A stretch of 64,000 bases of DNA, taken from Saccharimonas sp963542675. GTDB lineage: Bacteria; Patescibacteriota; Saccharimonadia; Saccharimonadales; Saccharimonadaceae. The notes beneath the pieces are model-generated. The model saw only the letters and a program-made list of their open reading frames with translations, was not told where the DNA came from and made no database searches. A program made the position numbers and the translations under genes. The stretch lies in the NCBI GenBank assembly GCA_963542675.1, contig CAUTXC010000001.1, forward strand, positions 1 through 64,000, read 5' to 3'. This document shows, one piece after another, positions 8,172 to 15,555 of the stretch (the stretch's first letter is position 1; the number at the start of each line of letters is the position of its first letter).

Positions 8172-8195
8172 ATTATAGTGAGTGACGACTAGAGC
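8172..8195 (-). promoter_or_regulatory. Probable promoter of the epipeptide-like cluster
   Basis: Minus-strand TATAAT at 8172-8177 with a weak TTGCTT 19 nt upstream. It lies between the tRNA terminator and the precursor gene and would give a ~50-nt leader. Confidence 0.45.
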
Positions 8196-8202
8196 AAAGC
8201 AA

Positions 8203-8251
8203 ATAAAAAAAGCCTTACGTCCGAAACATCCATAGCGTGAGAGTAAGACTT
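8203..8251 (-). terminator. Rho-independent terminator of the tRNA-Pro transcript
   Basis: On the minus strand AAGTCTTAC pairs with GTAAGGCTT (9 bp, one G-U), arms at 8243-8251 and 8210-8218, followed by TTTTTATTT. It separates the tRNA genes from the cluster promoter. Confidence 0.75.
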
Positions 8252-8261
8252 AAAGCAAAAA

Positions 8262-8337
8262 TGGTCGGGGTGACTGGACTCAAACCAGCGACCTCGCGGT
8301 CCCAAACCGCGCGCGCTATCAACTGCGCCACACCCCG
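8262..8337 (-). tRNA. tRNA-Pro (anticodon TGG)
   Basis: 76 nt including an encoded CCA. Acceptor CGGGGTG/CACCCCG, discriminator A, anticodon loop TTTGGGA, T-arm with GGTTTGAGTCC. Its 3' end faces the accessory cluster, the usual geometry for islands integrated at a tRNA. Confidence 0.95.
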
Positions 8338-8384
8338 ATACGTTTTATATCACACGGGCGACCACTCTTTGTTATAGTAAGACG

Positions 8385-8461
8385 TGGTCGGGGTGACTGG
8401 ATTTGAACCAGCGACCTCACCGTCCCGAACGGTGCGCGCTACCAAGCTGCGCCACACCCCG
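8385..8461 (-). tRNA. tRNA-Pro (anticodon CGG)
   Basis: 77 nt including an encoded CCA. Same acceptor stem as its neighbour; anticodon loop TTCGGGA; T-arm GGTTCAAATCC. The two genes are 47 bp apart and probably co-transcribed, forming a tandem isoacceptor pair. Confidence 0.95.
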
Positions 8462-8641
8462 CGATACAAGACTTTGCCATCATACCACACAATATAGCAA
8501 TTTGTCTACTGTTCTTACCGTCAAAGCCAACGTGCCACTCACAAGTATAAGGCTAGCCTGCGGTTGTTCAATCCAAGAAATATAAACGCAACACACATAA
8601 GCATCAACTTCGTGTGCTATAAAACGTATCGCAATATTTAA
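8462..8641. other. Intergenic
   Basis: 180 bp between gpmA and the tRNA genes, no gene seen. It must hold the tRNA promoter on the minus strand. Confidence 0.4.
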
Positions 8642-9292
8642 TTACGCCTTGGGCGGTACAATATCTGCTTTAAGCACATCGCACGTAGTAGGATATGCCA
8701 TGCCAGGCTCAAATGTGTAGACAAGTAATTGACCAAAGGGCATCTCTACTGTGCCCATATCTTCCTCCGGGATTCGATCAAGGTACTTCATAAGCGCACG
8801 AATTGTGTTGCCATGCGCCACAATCAATACAGTCTCGCCTGCCTGGAGCCGTGGCAAGATCTCTGACTCAAAATACGGAATCGAGCGCTCATACACATCC
8901 TTGAGTGTCTCACCACCGGGTACAGGGTAATCCCAGCCGCGCCGAATACCATTAAAGGCCTTCTCGCCAATCTCTTCTTTGACTTCCCACTTGTTCTTGC
9001 CAGTTAGGTCACCATAGTCACGCTCGTTAAGCTCAGAGGCGTGCACCACCGCAGCATCACTTGAGCGGATTGGGTTATCTGCACCTTCCATCAACGCGTC
9101 AAGTGTCTCATGCGTCCGTTTGAGCGCCGAAGTATATACCGCATCGATGGTGCGACCACGCAAGAAATCGCCGAGTTGACGCGTATCGCTCTTACCTTTC
9201 TCGGTGAGACTTACGTCCGTCCAGCCTGTCCATTTACCTTGTAAATTCCATTCGCTTTCGCCATGCCGGCTGATAATAAGTGTTCCTGTCAT
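8642..9292 (-). CDS. gpmA: 2,3-bisphosphoglycerate-dependent phosphoglycerate mutase
   Basis: 216 aa from ATG 9292. Interconverts 3- and 2-phosphoglycerate in the cytoplasm. The phosphohistidine motif SRHGESEWN begins at residue 8, with GWTDVSLTEKG, the acid/base region ELNERDYGDLTG and the second-His motif VAHGNTIRAL all present, so the enzyme looks intact and of family length. The start was chosen because TATAAT ends exactly 6 nt before this ATG, predicting a leaderless mRNA; the more upstream in-frame codon lies inside the promoter. Together with eno it preserves lower glycolysis. Confidence 0.93.
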   Translation of the reverse strand: MTGTLIISRHGESEWNLQGKWTGWTDVSLTEKGKSDTRQLGDFLRGRTIDAVYTSALKRTHETLDALMEGADNPIRSSDAAVVHASELNERDYGDLTGKNKWEVKEEIGEKAFNGIRRGWDYPVPGGETLKDVYERSIPYFESEILPRLQAGETVLIVAHGNTIRALMKYLDRIPEEDMGTVEMPFGQLLVYTFEPGMAYPTTCDVLKADIVPPKA

Positions 9293-9304
9293 GCCTCTAT
9301 TATA
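9290..9304 (-). promoter_or_regulatory. Leaderless-type promoter of gpmA
   Basis: Minus-strand TATAAT (9299-9304), 6-nt spacer AGAGGC, then ATG. The transcription start would coincide with the A of ATG. Confidence 0.6.
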
Positions 9305-9365
9305 CGGCACTATTGGCGCGAGTGCTATATATGTCTACCAATCATTCTATATTTGGGGTCCCAAA

Positions 9366-9385
9366 AGCCCCCTCGGGAGGGGGCT
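9366..9385 (-). terminator. Terminator of the small secreted protein gene
   Basis: AGCCCCC/GGGGGCT hairpin (extendable to 9 bp) followed on the minus strand by TTTT. It lies 60 nt after the stop at 9448. Confidence 0.7.
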
Positions 9386-9447
9386 GCGACAACGGGGGTT
9401 TTCATTTTCGTTTTTTGGGTATATCGGGTATTTCAGTGAGTAGTTAT

Positions 9448-9828
9448 TTAGCGAACGAAATCGCCTTGGTACACCGATCCATCGGTGCGAGACAACAGCC
9501 AGTAGTGATATGCTGCTCCCTCCGGTGCTGTCTCAAGACTGACACAGCCAGTCTCGCCAGCGCCTAGGACTTGGCCATAGCTTGGGCCATTACCTTTGGT
9601 TGGCGCAACCGTAAAGGCTGTCGTACTAGGCGTGCCATCGGGGTAGTTTGCATCAGAAACGCAAAACAGTTTCGTCCCATCGTAGTATTGGACAACGGAC
9701 GTACCGTTGTCATTGGCGGTCGGCCCGAAACTCTCTGCCGACGCTGGTGCTGTATTAAACAGCAAAGATCCCGCCGCCATTGAGCCAACTGCCAATACGC
9801 TAAGGATACCTACTTTTTTGAATGTCAT
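9448..9828 (-). CDS. Small secreted protein with one likely disulfide
   Basis: 126 aa from ATG 9828; AAGGAGG is 7-8 nt upstream, so the longer upstream reading is rejected. Signal peptide 1-31 with cleavage after APASA. The mature ~95 residues are Gly/Thr/Ser/Tyr-rich, contain two cysteines (KLFCVSD and TGCVSLE) and end GSVYQGDFVR. No sorting motif or transmembrane anchor, so it is probably released or wall-associated. Family not recognised. It stands alone between gpmA and eno and has its own terminator. Confidence 0.7.
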   Translation of the reverse strand: MTFKKVGILSVLAVGSMAAGSLLFNTAPASAESFGPTANDNGTSVVQYYDGTKLFCVSDANYPDGTPSTTAFTVAPTKGNGPSYGQVLGAGETGCVSLETAPEGAAYHYWLLSRTDGSVYQGDFVR

Positions 9829-10054
9829 GGGAATAGCCCTCCTTACTGTGTAGGTGCGAAACGAAGAGCGCAGGGTCACTGCTACCCTCCGCTTCATTAA
9901 CCGTTGCCGTAATTATATTGTACCATGTGTATCAGCAAATACAATGCTTGAATCTACAAAATGACCTTTTGTCAATATCCTTGTCTGGCATGAAAATTTT
10001 CGCAGTTGATTCATGCTATTTCAACGGTAATAGCGACTACTTTCCATTCGATGG

Positions 10055-10070
10055 TATACTAGGAGATATG
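10055..10070 (+). promoter_or_regulatory. Promoter and start region of eno
   Basis: Extended -10 TGG-TATACT (10055-10060), then AGGAGAT, then ATG 10068. Initiation at the expected distance would leave almost no leader, although AGGAG overlaps the spacer. Confidence 0.55.
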
Positions 10071-11348
10071 AACAACTACTCTATCCAAACCATAAAAGCA
10101 CGACAAATTTTAGACAGCCGCGGCAACCCCACTGTCGAAGCGGATGTCATCCTTGCTGATGGCACGCTAGGCCGAGCAGCCGTCCCGAGCGGAGCAAGTA
10201 CCGGTGCGGGCGAAGCACTGGAGCTACGCGATGGTGGCAATCAGTGGACTGGCAAAGGAGTGAGCCAAGCAGTTGCCCACGTTAACGACATTATCGCTCC
10301 TGCACTGGTGGGCCACGATGCGAGCGACCAGCAAGCGATTGACGATGCAATGCTTGCCCTTGATGGAACAGATAACAAGTCTAAGCTCGGTGCTAATGCC
10401 ATCCTCAGTGTCAGCCTGGCTACTGCCAAGGCTGTTGCTCATGCCAAGCAGCAACCGCTCTGGCACTACATTGCCGAGCAGACGGGCAGCACACCAAGCC
10501 TCCCCCTGCCAATGATGAATGTTCTCAACGGTGGTGCACACGCCGCCTTTGCGACCGACATCCAAGAGTTTATGATCATCTGCAAAGGTGCGACAACCTT
10601 TGCAGATACGCTCCGCATGGGCACCGAAATCTTCCACGCTCTTGCTAAAGTCCTCAAAGCACACGACTACCCCACCACTGTTGGCGACGAAGGTGGCTAT
10701 GCACCACGCGTCCGCCAGGGTAACCGCGAGCCACTCGCCTTGCTGAGCGAAGCGATTACTAATGCTGGCTACACCGTTGGCACAGATGTCGTCTTTGCAA
10801 TGGACGCCGCCTCGAGTGAGTTCTACCGTGACGGCCGTTATGAGCTGAAGTGTGAAGGCAAAAGCCTGACTAGTAGCGAGATGATCGACTGGCTCGCTGC
10901 CCTTGTCGACGAATTCCCAATTGTCAGCATCGAAGATGGCCTGGCCGAGGGTGACTGGGCAGGCTGGCAGCAGCTCCGCCAGCGCCTCGGCGACCGCGTC
11001 CAGCTAGTGGGCGATGACCTCCTCGTCACGAATACAAGCCTCATCCAACAAGCGATCGACCAAGACGCAGCAAATGCACTCCTCGTTAAGCCTAACCAAA
11101 TTGGCTCTCTCAGCGAGACAATCCAAGCTGTGCAGCTTGCCCAAAACGCTGGCTGGCGCACCGTGATGAGTCACCGCTCTGGCGAGACTGAGGATACTAC
11201 AATCAGCCACTTGGCAGTTGGCCTAGGCTGTGGGCAGATCAAGACTGGCTCGCTCTCGCGCACCGACCGCGTGGCGAAGTATAACGAGCTACTCCGCATT
11301 GCCGAGGCAGACGAGAGTCTCACGCTTGCGCAGCCGTTCAAGCAGTAG
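10068..11348 (+). CDS. eno: Enolase
   Basis: 426 aa from ATG 10068 (MNNYSIQTIKARQILDSRGN). Dehydrates 2-phosphoglycerate to phosphoenolpyruvate. Visible family motifs: RGNPTVEADV, PSGASTG with the mobile-loop Ser, GDEGGYAP, the metal ligands in FAMDAASSEFY, SIEDGLAEGD and VGDDLLVTN, the catalytic Lys in LLVKPNQIG, and SHRSGETEDT. The domain is complete and of normal length. A long in-frame extension upstream of 10068 is not conserved and spans the promoter. A strong terminator follows. Confidence 0.96.
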   Translation: MNNYSIQTIKARQILDSRGNPTVEADVILADGTLGRAAVPSGASTGAGEALELRDGGNQWTGKGVSQAVAHVNDIIAPALVGHDASDQQAIDDAMLALDGTDNKSKLGANAILSVSLATAKAVAHAKQQPLWHYIAEQTGSTPSLPLPMMNVLNGGAHAAFATDIQEFMIICKGATTFADTLRMGTEIFHALAKVLKAHDYPTTVGDEGGYAPRVRQGNREPLALLSEAITNAGYTVGTDVVFAMDAASSEFYRDGRYELKCEGKSLTSSEMIDWLAALVDEFPIVSIEDGLAEGDWAGWQQLRQRLGDRVQLVGDDLLVTNTSLIQQAIDQDAANALLVKPNQIGSLSETIQAVQLAQNAGWRTVMSHRSGETEDTTISHLAVGLGCGQIKTGSLSRTDRVAKYNELLRIAEADESLTLAQPFKQ

Positions 11349-11381
11349 TAGCCTACCTCGCTATATAACATTACCTTATGC

Positions 11382-11421
11382 CACCCACCCTTATCCTTAC
11401 CTTGGGTGGGTGGCCTTTTTA
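11382..11421 (+). terminator. Terminator of eno
   Basis: CCACCCACCC/GGGTGGGTGG, a 10-bp perfect stem (11382-11391 with 11405-11414), followed by CCTTTTT. Confidence 0.85.
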
Positions 11422-11706
11422 GGCCACGCCTCCACACTAACCTTTTCAATGCTGGCTTATCTGCTCGCGAGTTATTTCTTGATATCGCTATAAGGGATAC
11501 CATTATTTAACTATCAACACCAGAGTTAGATTAGTGATTGATCTATACACCCTATCGAATAAAACCATGGATAAAGTACAAGAGTTTTCTATCCACTCTA
11601 CTCTAGAGTAGAGCTACCTAATGGAGCCATCTACCAATACTATGACGGTCATGCTATTGGCGTGCTGCTGCTCGTGCCGTATAATAGACAGAGATGAGGA
11701 GTTATT
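11422..11706. other. Intergenic upstream of the sortase gene
   Basis: No gene. It contains an 18-bp perfect palindrome (11596-11613) and the sortase promoter TATAAT at 11680-11685. Confidence 0.5.
11596..11613. repeat. 18-bp perfect palindrome upstream of the sortase gene
   Basis: CTCTACTCTAGAGTAGAG reads the same on both strands. It lies 67 bp before the -10 box at 11680 and has no T-run, so an operator is more likely than a terminator. Confidence 0.5.
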
Positions 11707-12345
11707 ATGCTAGCAATGAATAAATCAAAGCGGCAGCCATCTGCACCGCGTCGTTCGCGTATGCGCTTGCCGCGTATTTCGATACCAAACTGGATATTCG
11801 GTACTATCGCAGTCCTCTTTTTGTTAGTGGGAGGGTATCTACTCCTGCTCACTACATCACCGATCATTGCACCACACTTTACCAAGCCGATCACTGTGGC
11901 GACACTCGCCAAGCCTGAAGCTAAAGACAACCGTATTATCATCCCCAAGATCGGCGTTAATATCCCGTACGGTACTAATGGCAAACTCGCCCTCGACCGT
12001 GGTGCGTGGTGGCGCTACCCCGACCACGGCAACCCTGAGAAGGGTGGCAACTTCGTCGTGGCAGCCCATCGCTTTAGTATCCAGCCAACGCCTGGTGGCA
12101 CAGTAGAAAAATCACCATTCTTTCATATCGACAAGCTTGCCCTAGGCGACCAGATCCTTGCCGACTACCAAGGCAAACGCTACAACTACAAAATAACCAA
12201 GAAATTTGATGTCAAACCAACCAGTGTTGAGATCGAAGCCCCGACAGAAGACGCCCGCCTCACGCTCTACAGCTGCGATTTAGGCGGTGCCAAGACTGGC
12301 CGAGTCGTCATCGTTGCCGAGAAGCAGGGTGAGGTTGCATCGTAG
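11707..12345 (+). CDS. Sortase (class D/E-like)
   Basis: 212 aa. Cytoplasmic basic start (KSKRQPSAPRRSRMRLPR), one TM anchor at about 29-50, then the extracellular beta-barrel. The catalytic triad is visible: His121 in VVAAHRFS, Cys190 in LTLYSCDLGG and Arg199 in KTGRVVIVA. The usual TLxTC appears as TLYSC. It cleaves sorting signals and joins proteins to the wall or to each other; the LADTG protein at 596-2572 is the only evident substrate in this window. TATAAT plus GAGGAG support start 11707. Class assignment is tentative. Confidence 0.88.
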   Translation: MLAMNKSKRQPSAPRRSRMRLPRISIPNWIFGTIAVLFLLVGGYLLLLTTSPIIAPHFTKPITVATLAKPEAKDNRIIIPKIGVNIPYGTNGKLALDRGAWWRYPDHGNPEKGGNFVVAAHRFSIQPTPGGTVEKSPFFHIDKLALGDQILADYQGKRYNYKITKKFDVKPTSVEIEAPTEDARLTLYSCDLGGAKTGRVVIVAEKQGEVAS

Positions 12346-12926
12346 CATCGGTGTTCTTGTACGCTACAAGATCATTCTTAGATAAAGCAAATTTATTTTA
12401 TATATCGCTCACACGATAACCTCCGCTATTAATGATCTTATTCGAGCGGCAACTCTTTTTGCCTTTGCAGTCATCTTGGTCTTATGTGCTATCCTATATT
12501 TTTGCGGACTCCAAAAGTCATTTCTCCTCTCTTCTTCCTTCTTGGCCGCCTGTCACAGAATAAAAGCTTCTCATTATATCCTATCTCAACTATAGAATGG
12601 GGGCGTCTCGTCCACACCAACCCTTTTGTGGTGTTGAGCTTATAGACCTAAGGCTATCACTTTTTTTGCATCTACTCACACTCCTGCCATTCATACAAGA
12701 AGCGTATAAAACACCTACTAAGCTGATAGTCAAGCCTGGAGCTGAAGGATGATTAACTCTCAGGCGATTTAAAAGATGCATATCTCATTGCCATCACAAC
12801 GTCACGAAGTGGGGATATACTTGAGCTCATGTGCGCATTCACGCTTCGAACTACACACCCACACGGCAAAAAACCGGCCAATTTACTTGACCGGGTTTTG
12901 TCTGTAATGAGTTGAGTCATTAGACT
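12346..12926. other. Long gene-free stretch
   Basis: 581 bp without a convincing reading frame or RNA gene. Apart from the rny terminator at 12867-12899 I see no repeats. The sequence is A+T-rich and pyrimidine-rich around 12500-12560. Confidence 0.45.
12867..12899 (-). terminator. Terminator of rny
   Basis: Minus-strand CCGGTCAA/TTGGCCGG stem (one T-G pair) flanked by AAAA and followed by TTTTTTG; 27 nt beyond the rny stop. Confidence 0.75.
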
Positions 12927-14414
12927 CTATTTGGCGAATTCGATCGCTCGTGTCTCGCGGATCACATTAACCTTGATTGTACCAGGGTATTGCATAGTAC
13001 TCTCAATCTTGGTAGCGATATCTCGCGCAAGCTTGATGGCACTCAGGTCATCCACTACTTCTGGCCGAACAATGACGCGCACTTCACGCCCAGCGCTAAT
13101 AGCATAGGCTTTGTCGATGCCGCGGAAGCTGGTCGCAACATTCTCAAGGTCGCGCATTCGCTCGACGAAGTTCTCGGCACTCATGTTGCGTGCGCCAGGC
13201 CGAGCAGCACTGGCCGCATCGCATACTCGCACAACAATTGCCTCGGGCGTTGTGGCTTCAATATCATCGTGATGAGCTTCAATGGCGTGGCAAATTGCCT
13301 CGCTCAAGCCTGCCTTGCGCGCTAGCTCTGCTCCAATGTGGTGGTGCTTGCCTTCCATTTTGTGCGTCACTGCCTTACCCATATCGTGAAGTAGTGTAGC
13401 GATCTTGACGGTACGCACATCTGCCCCAATCTCTGCTGCGATTAGCCCGGCAATCTGTGCCATCTCAGTACTGTGCTTCAAGACATTTTGGCCGTAGCTC
13501 GTCCGGAACTTCAGCTCACCCACAAGGTGGAGCAGCTCCTTTGGAATACCAGCTACGCCAATCTCACGCGCCGCATCTTCACCAGCCCGCACGACTTCTT
13601 TGTCAATTTGCTTATTTGCCTTAGCCACAACCTCCTCGATGCGACCAGGGTGGATCCGCCCGTCTTTCATTAGCATCTCAAGGCTCAGGCGTGCCACTTG
13701 GCGCCGCACTGGATCAAAGCTACTGAGGACGATCATCCCTGGCGTGTCATCCACCAAGATATCAACACCAGTGGCTCGCTGCAAAGCCTGGATATTGCGC
13801 CCTTCTTTACCAATGATGCGGCCCTTCATATCGTCGTCGGGCAACTTAATGGCAGTCACCGTGCGCTCGGCTGTCACTTCGCTACTCATGCGCTCCATCG
13901 CTGTCACGAGAATCATCTGAGCCTTCTCCTCGGCATCATCCATCGCTTCGCGCTGCAATTTATCCACCAGGCCAGTCAGGTCTTGGCGGATATCACGCTC
14001 GGTCATATGCATCAGCTTGCTGGCAGCGTCTTGCTTGGTGAGGCCAGCGATTTTCTCGAGCTTAGCCTGCTGCCGGCCCCGAATCTCACGGATCTCATTC
14101 TTGAGCTCATCGACTTCTGTCTCGCTCTTGCGGAGCTTCTCACTCCGGCGATCGAGCTCGTCGAGCTTGCGGTCTAAGCTCGCCTCGCGCTCGAGCAAGC
14201 GATTCTCTGTCTTTTGCATGGCGCGGCGGCGCTCGTTCTCGATCCGCAGTGCCTCGTCCTTGGCCTTGAGGACAATATCGCCCGCCTGCTGCTTGGCTTG
14301 AGCCAATTCTTTGTCGATTGTCCGCTGGCCATTGACGGTTTGCTGGCGATCGTAGACATACTTGCCACCAAAACCAAGCGCCACGCCAATCGCCGCGAAG
14401 AGTACTTCTATCAT
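12927..14414 (-). CDS. rny: Ribonuclease Y
   Basis: 495 aa membrane-anchored endoribonuclease that starts mRNA decay in bacteria lacking RNase E. N-terminal TM helix (EVLFAAIGVALGFGGKYVYD), a long charged coiled coil to ~residue 190, a KH domain (GRIIGKEGRNIQALQRATGV), and an HD domain with ATLLHDMGKAV and AIEAHHDDIEA holding the metal ligands. Length is slightly below the usual ~520 because the coiled coil is shorter. Start 14414 has AAAGGA upstream. Monocistronic with its own terminator. Confidence 0.95.
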   Translation of the reverse strand: MIEVLFAAIGVALGFGGKYVYDRQQTVNGQRTIDKELAQAKQQAGDIVLKAKDEALRIENERRRAMQKTENRLLEREASLDRKLDELDRRSEKLRKSETEVDELKNEIREIRGRQQAKLEKIAGLTKQDAASKLMHMTERDIRQDLTGLVDKLQREAMDDAEEKAQMILVTAMERMSSEVTAERTVTAIKLPDDDMKGRIIGKEGRNIQALQRATGVDILVDDTPGMIVLSSFDPVRRQVARLSLEMLMKDGRIHPGRIEEVVAKANKQIDKEVVRAGEDAAREIGVAGIPKELLHLVGELKFRTSYGQNVLKHSTEMAQIAGLIAAEIGADVRTVKIATLLHDMGKAVTHKMEGKHHHIGAELARKAGLSEAICHAIEAHHDDIEATTPEAIVVRVCDAASAARPGARNMSAENFVERMRDLENVATSFRGIDKAYAISAGREVRVIVRPEVVDDLSAIKLARDIATKIESTMQYPGTIKVNVIRETRAIEFAK

Positions 14415-14608
14415 GGTATTCCTTTCTCCGGATATGTGTTGTTCTTATTACATCAGACTTGCGTCAGCCCACACCGGTGTTATCAAACATTAAAACTATC
14501 TACAGACAAATATATTGTATCGCGTTTTGGCCAATTTGCGCAACTGGCAATATAGCGGTCTATCTATTTACAGAGGTAACGATTTATTACCCTTATGCTT
14601 CACATCAG
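14415..14608. other. Intergenic between tsaB and rny
   Basis: 194 bp, no gene seen; contains the rny promoter region on the minus strand. Confidence 0.4.
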
Positions 14609-14998
14609 CTATTTCTTTGGCCTAGTGATGTTTGCAGCTGCACCGTACTGAGGCAAAACAATGTTATCATCCTCACCATGCGCCAGCCGCTTAAGGCAGG
14701 TAGCGCGCCAATCATCACCCACCGCGCCAACGATCGGAATATGCTGCTCGTGCGCAAGTGTATTAAGCACCGTCAGACCAATCCGTAGCCCCGTAAAGCT
14801 CCCCGGCCCAGGCAACACCCCGATGCCAGTGACATCCGCTAGTGTCTTACCATGCTCGGCCAGGCGATCGCGCAGATAAGCCAGCATATCGCGCGCCAGG
14901 GTGCGGCCAGCTGGCCACTCATAGCTCGTCTGAGTACCAGTGTCATCTACCAATGTTAGTTCCACGACCATCCCCGCGCTATTCCACAAAATAATCAT
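14609..14998 (-). CDS. tsaB: TsaB-like tRNA threonylcarbamoyladenosine subunit, single lobe
   Basis: 129 aa. The family hallmark GPGSFTGLRIGLTVLNTLA is present after an N-terminal ASKHA strand (MIILWNSAGMVVELTLVDD). TsaB scaffolds TsaD and TsaE during t6A synthesis on ANN-decoding tRNAs. Here only the first lobe plus a short tail (NIVLPQYGAAANITRPKK) remains, versus ~230 aa in E. coli. The frame is clean, so this is probably a reduced natural form and not a broken gene. Its start overlaps tsaE by ATGA, indicating translational coupling. tsaD is not in the window. Confidence 0.85.
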   Translation of the reverse strand: MIILWNSAGMVVELTLVDDTGTQTSYEWPAGRTLARDMLAYLRDRLAEHGKTLADVTGIGVLPGPGSFTGLRIGLTVLNTLAHEQHIPIVGAVGDDWRATCLKRLAHGEDDNIVLPQYGAAANITRPKK

Positions 14999-15453
14999 GC
15001 CGAGACCTCCTGGAGAAGCTGGGTCGACACGGTACCACCAGCCTCAATATCCAGCTGGCGGACCGTCTCGCTCTGTGCAGTAATGGTGATCGTCAGGTGG
15101 TCAGGTGGGACGACATCCGCTACAGCCTGAGCCCACTCGATGATAGTCACTGTGCGGGACTCAGCAATCGCCTCTGCCAGCTCAAGCTGCATCACCCCTG
15201 CATCGCCCAAACGATAAAAATCATAATGCGCAAGCTGGATATCATCGCGCCCGTGATACAGCCGACTAATCGTAAAAGTTGGGCTTTGGATATCATCGGT
15301 AATGGTGAGGCCACGCGCAACCCCCTTAACAAGCGTCGTCTTGCCTGCGCCAATATCCCCTACTAGCACAATCACCTCACCACCACGCAATGCCTGGCCG
15401 AGGCGTTGACCAAGTTGTAACGTATCAGCAAGTGATTGACAGATAACACGCAT
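14995..15453 (-). CDS. tsaE: tRNA threonylcarbamoyladenosine biosynthesis ATPase TsaE
   Basis: 152 aa. P-loop GDIGAGKTTLVKGVARGL (residues ~32-49), SPTFTISRLYHGRDD, the Tyr/Asp region AHYDFYRLGD, and the Trp motif TIIEWAQAVAD, all typical of the YjeE/TsaE family. It drives the TsaBD complex cycle. First gene of a two-gene operon with tsaB. TATACT lies 9 nt before ATG 15453, giving an almost leaderless message, and the promoter is divergent from pilB. Confidence 0.93.
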   Translation of the reverse strand: MRVICQSLADTLQLGQRLGQALRGGEVIVLVGDIGAGKTTLVKGVARGLTITDDIQSPTFTISRLYHGRDDIQLAHYDFYRLGDAGVMQLELAEAIAESRTVTIIEWAQAVADVVPPDHLTITITAQSETVRQLDIEAGGTVSTQLLQEVSA

Positions 15454-15533
15454 ACTGGCTCTAGTATAGCACAGCCTTACCTCCGTTGATACGAATATCG
15501 CTCTATCCTCTAGTCAGCATAAGCATAATGAGC

Positions 15534-15555
15534 TACAATAAGCGTAAGTACTATG
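15534..15555 (+). promoter_or_regulatory. Promoter of pilB
   Basis: TACAAT (15534-15539), 13 nt before ATG 15553. It lies 80 bp from the divergent tsaE start. Confidence 0.45.

Noticed and set aside
4300..8340. Direct repeat (att) of the tRNA-Pro 3' end
   Set aside because: I searched by eye for the terminal 15-20 bases near the island's far side and found no convincing copy.
12590..12781. 63-codon minus-strand frame in the gene-free stretch
   Set aside because: No ribosome site, no recognisable domain, and low-quality composition.
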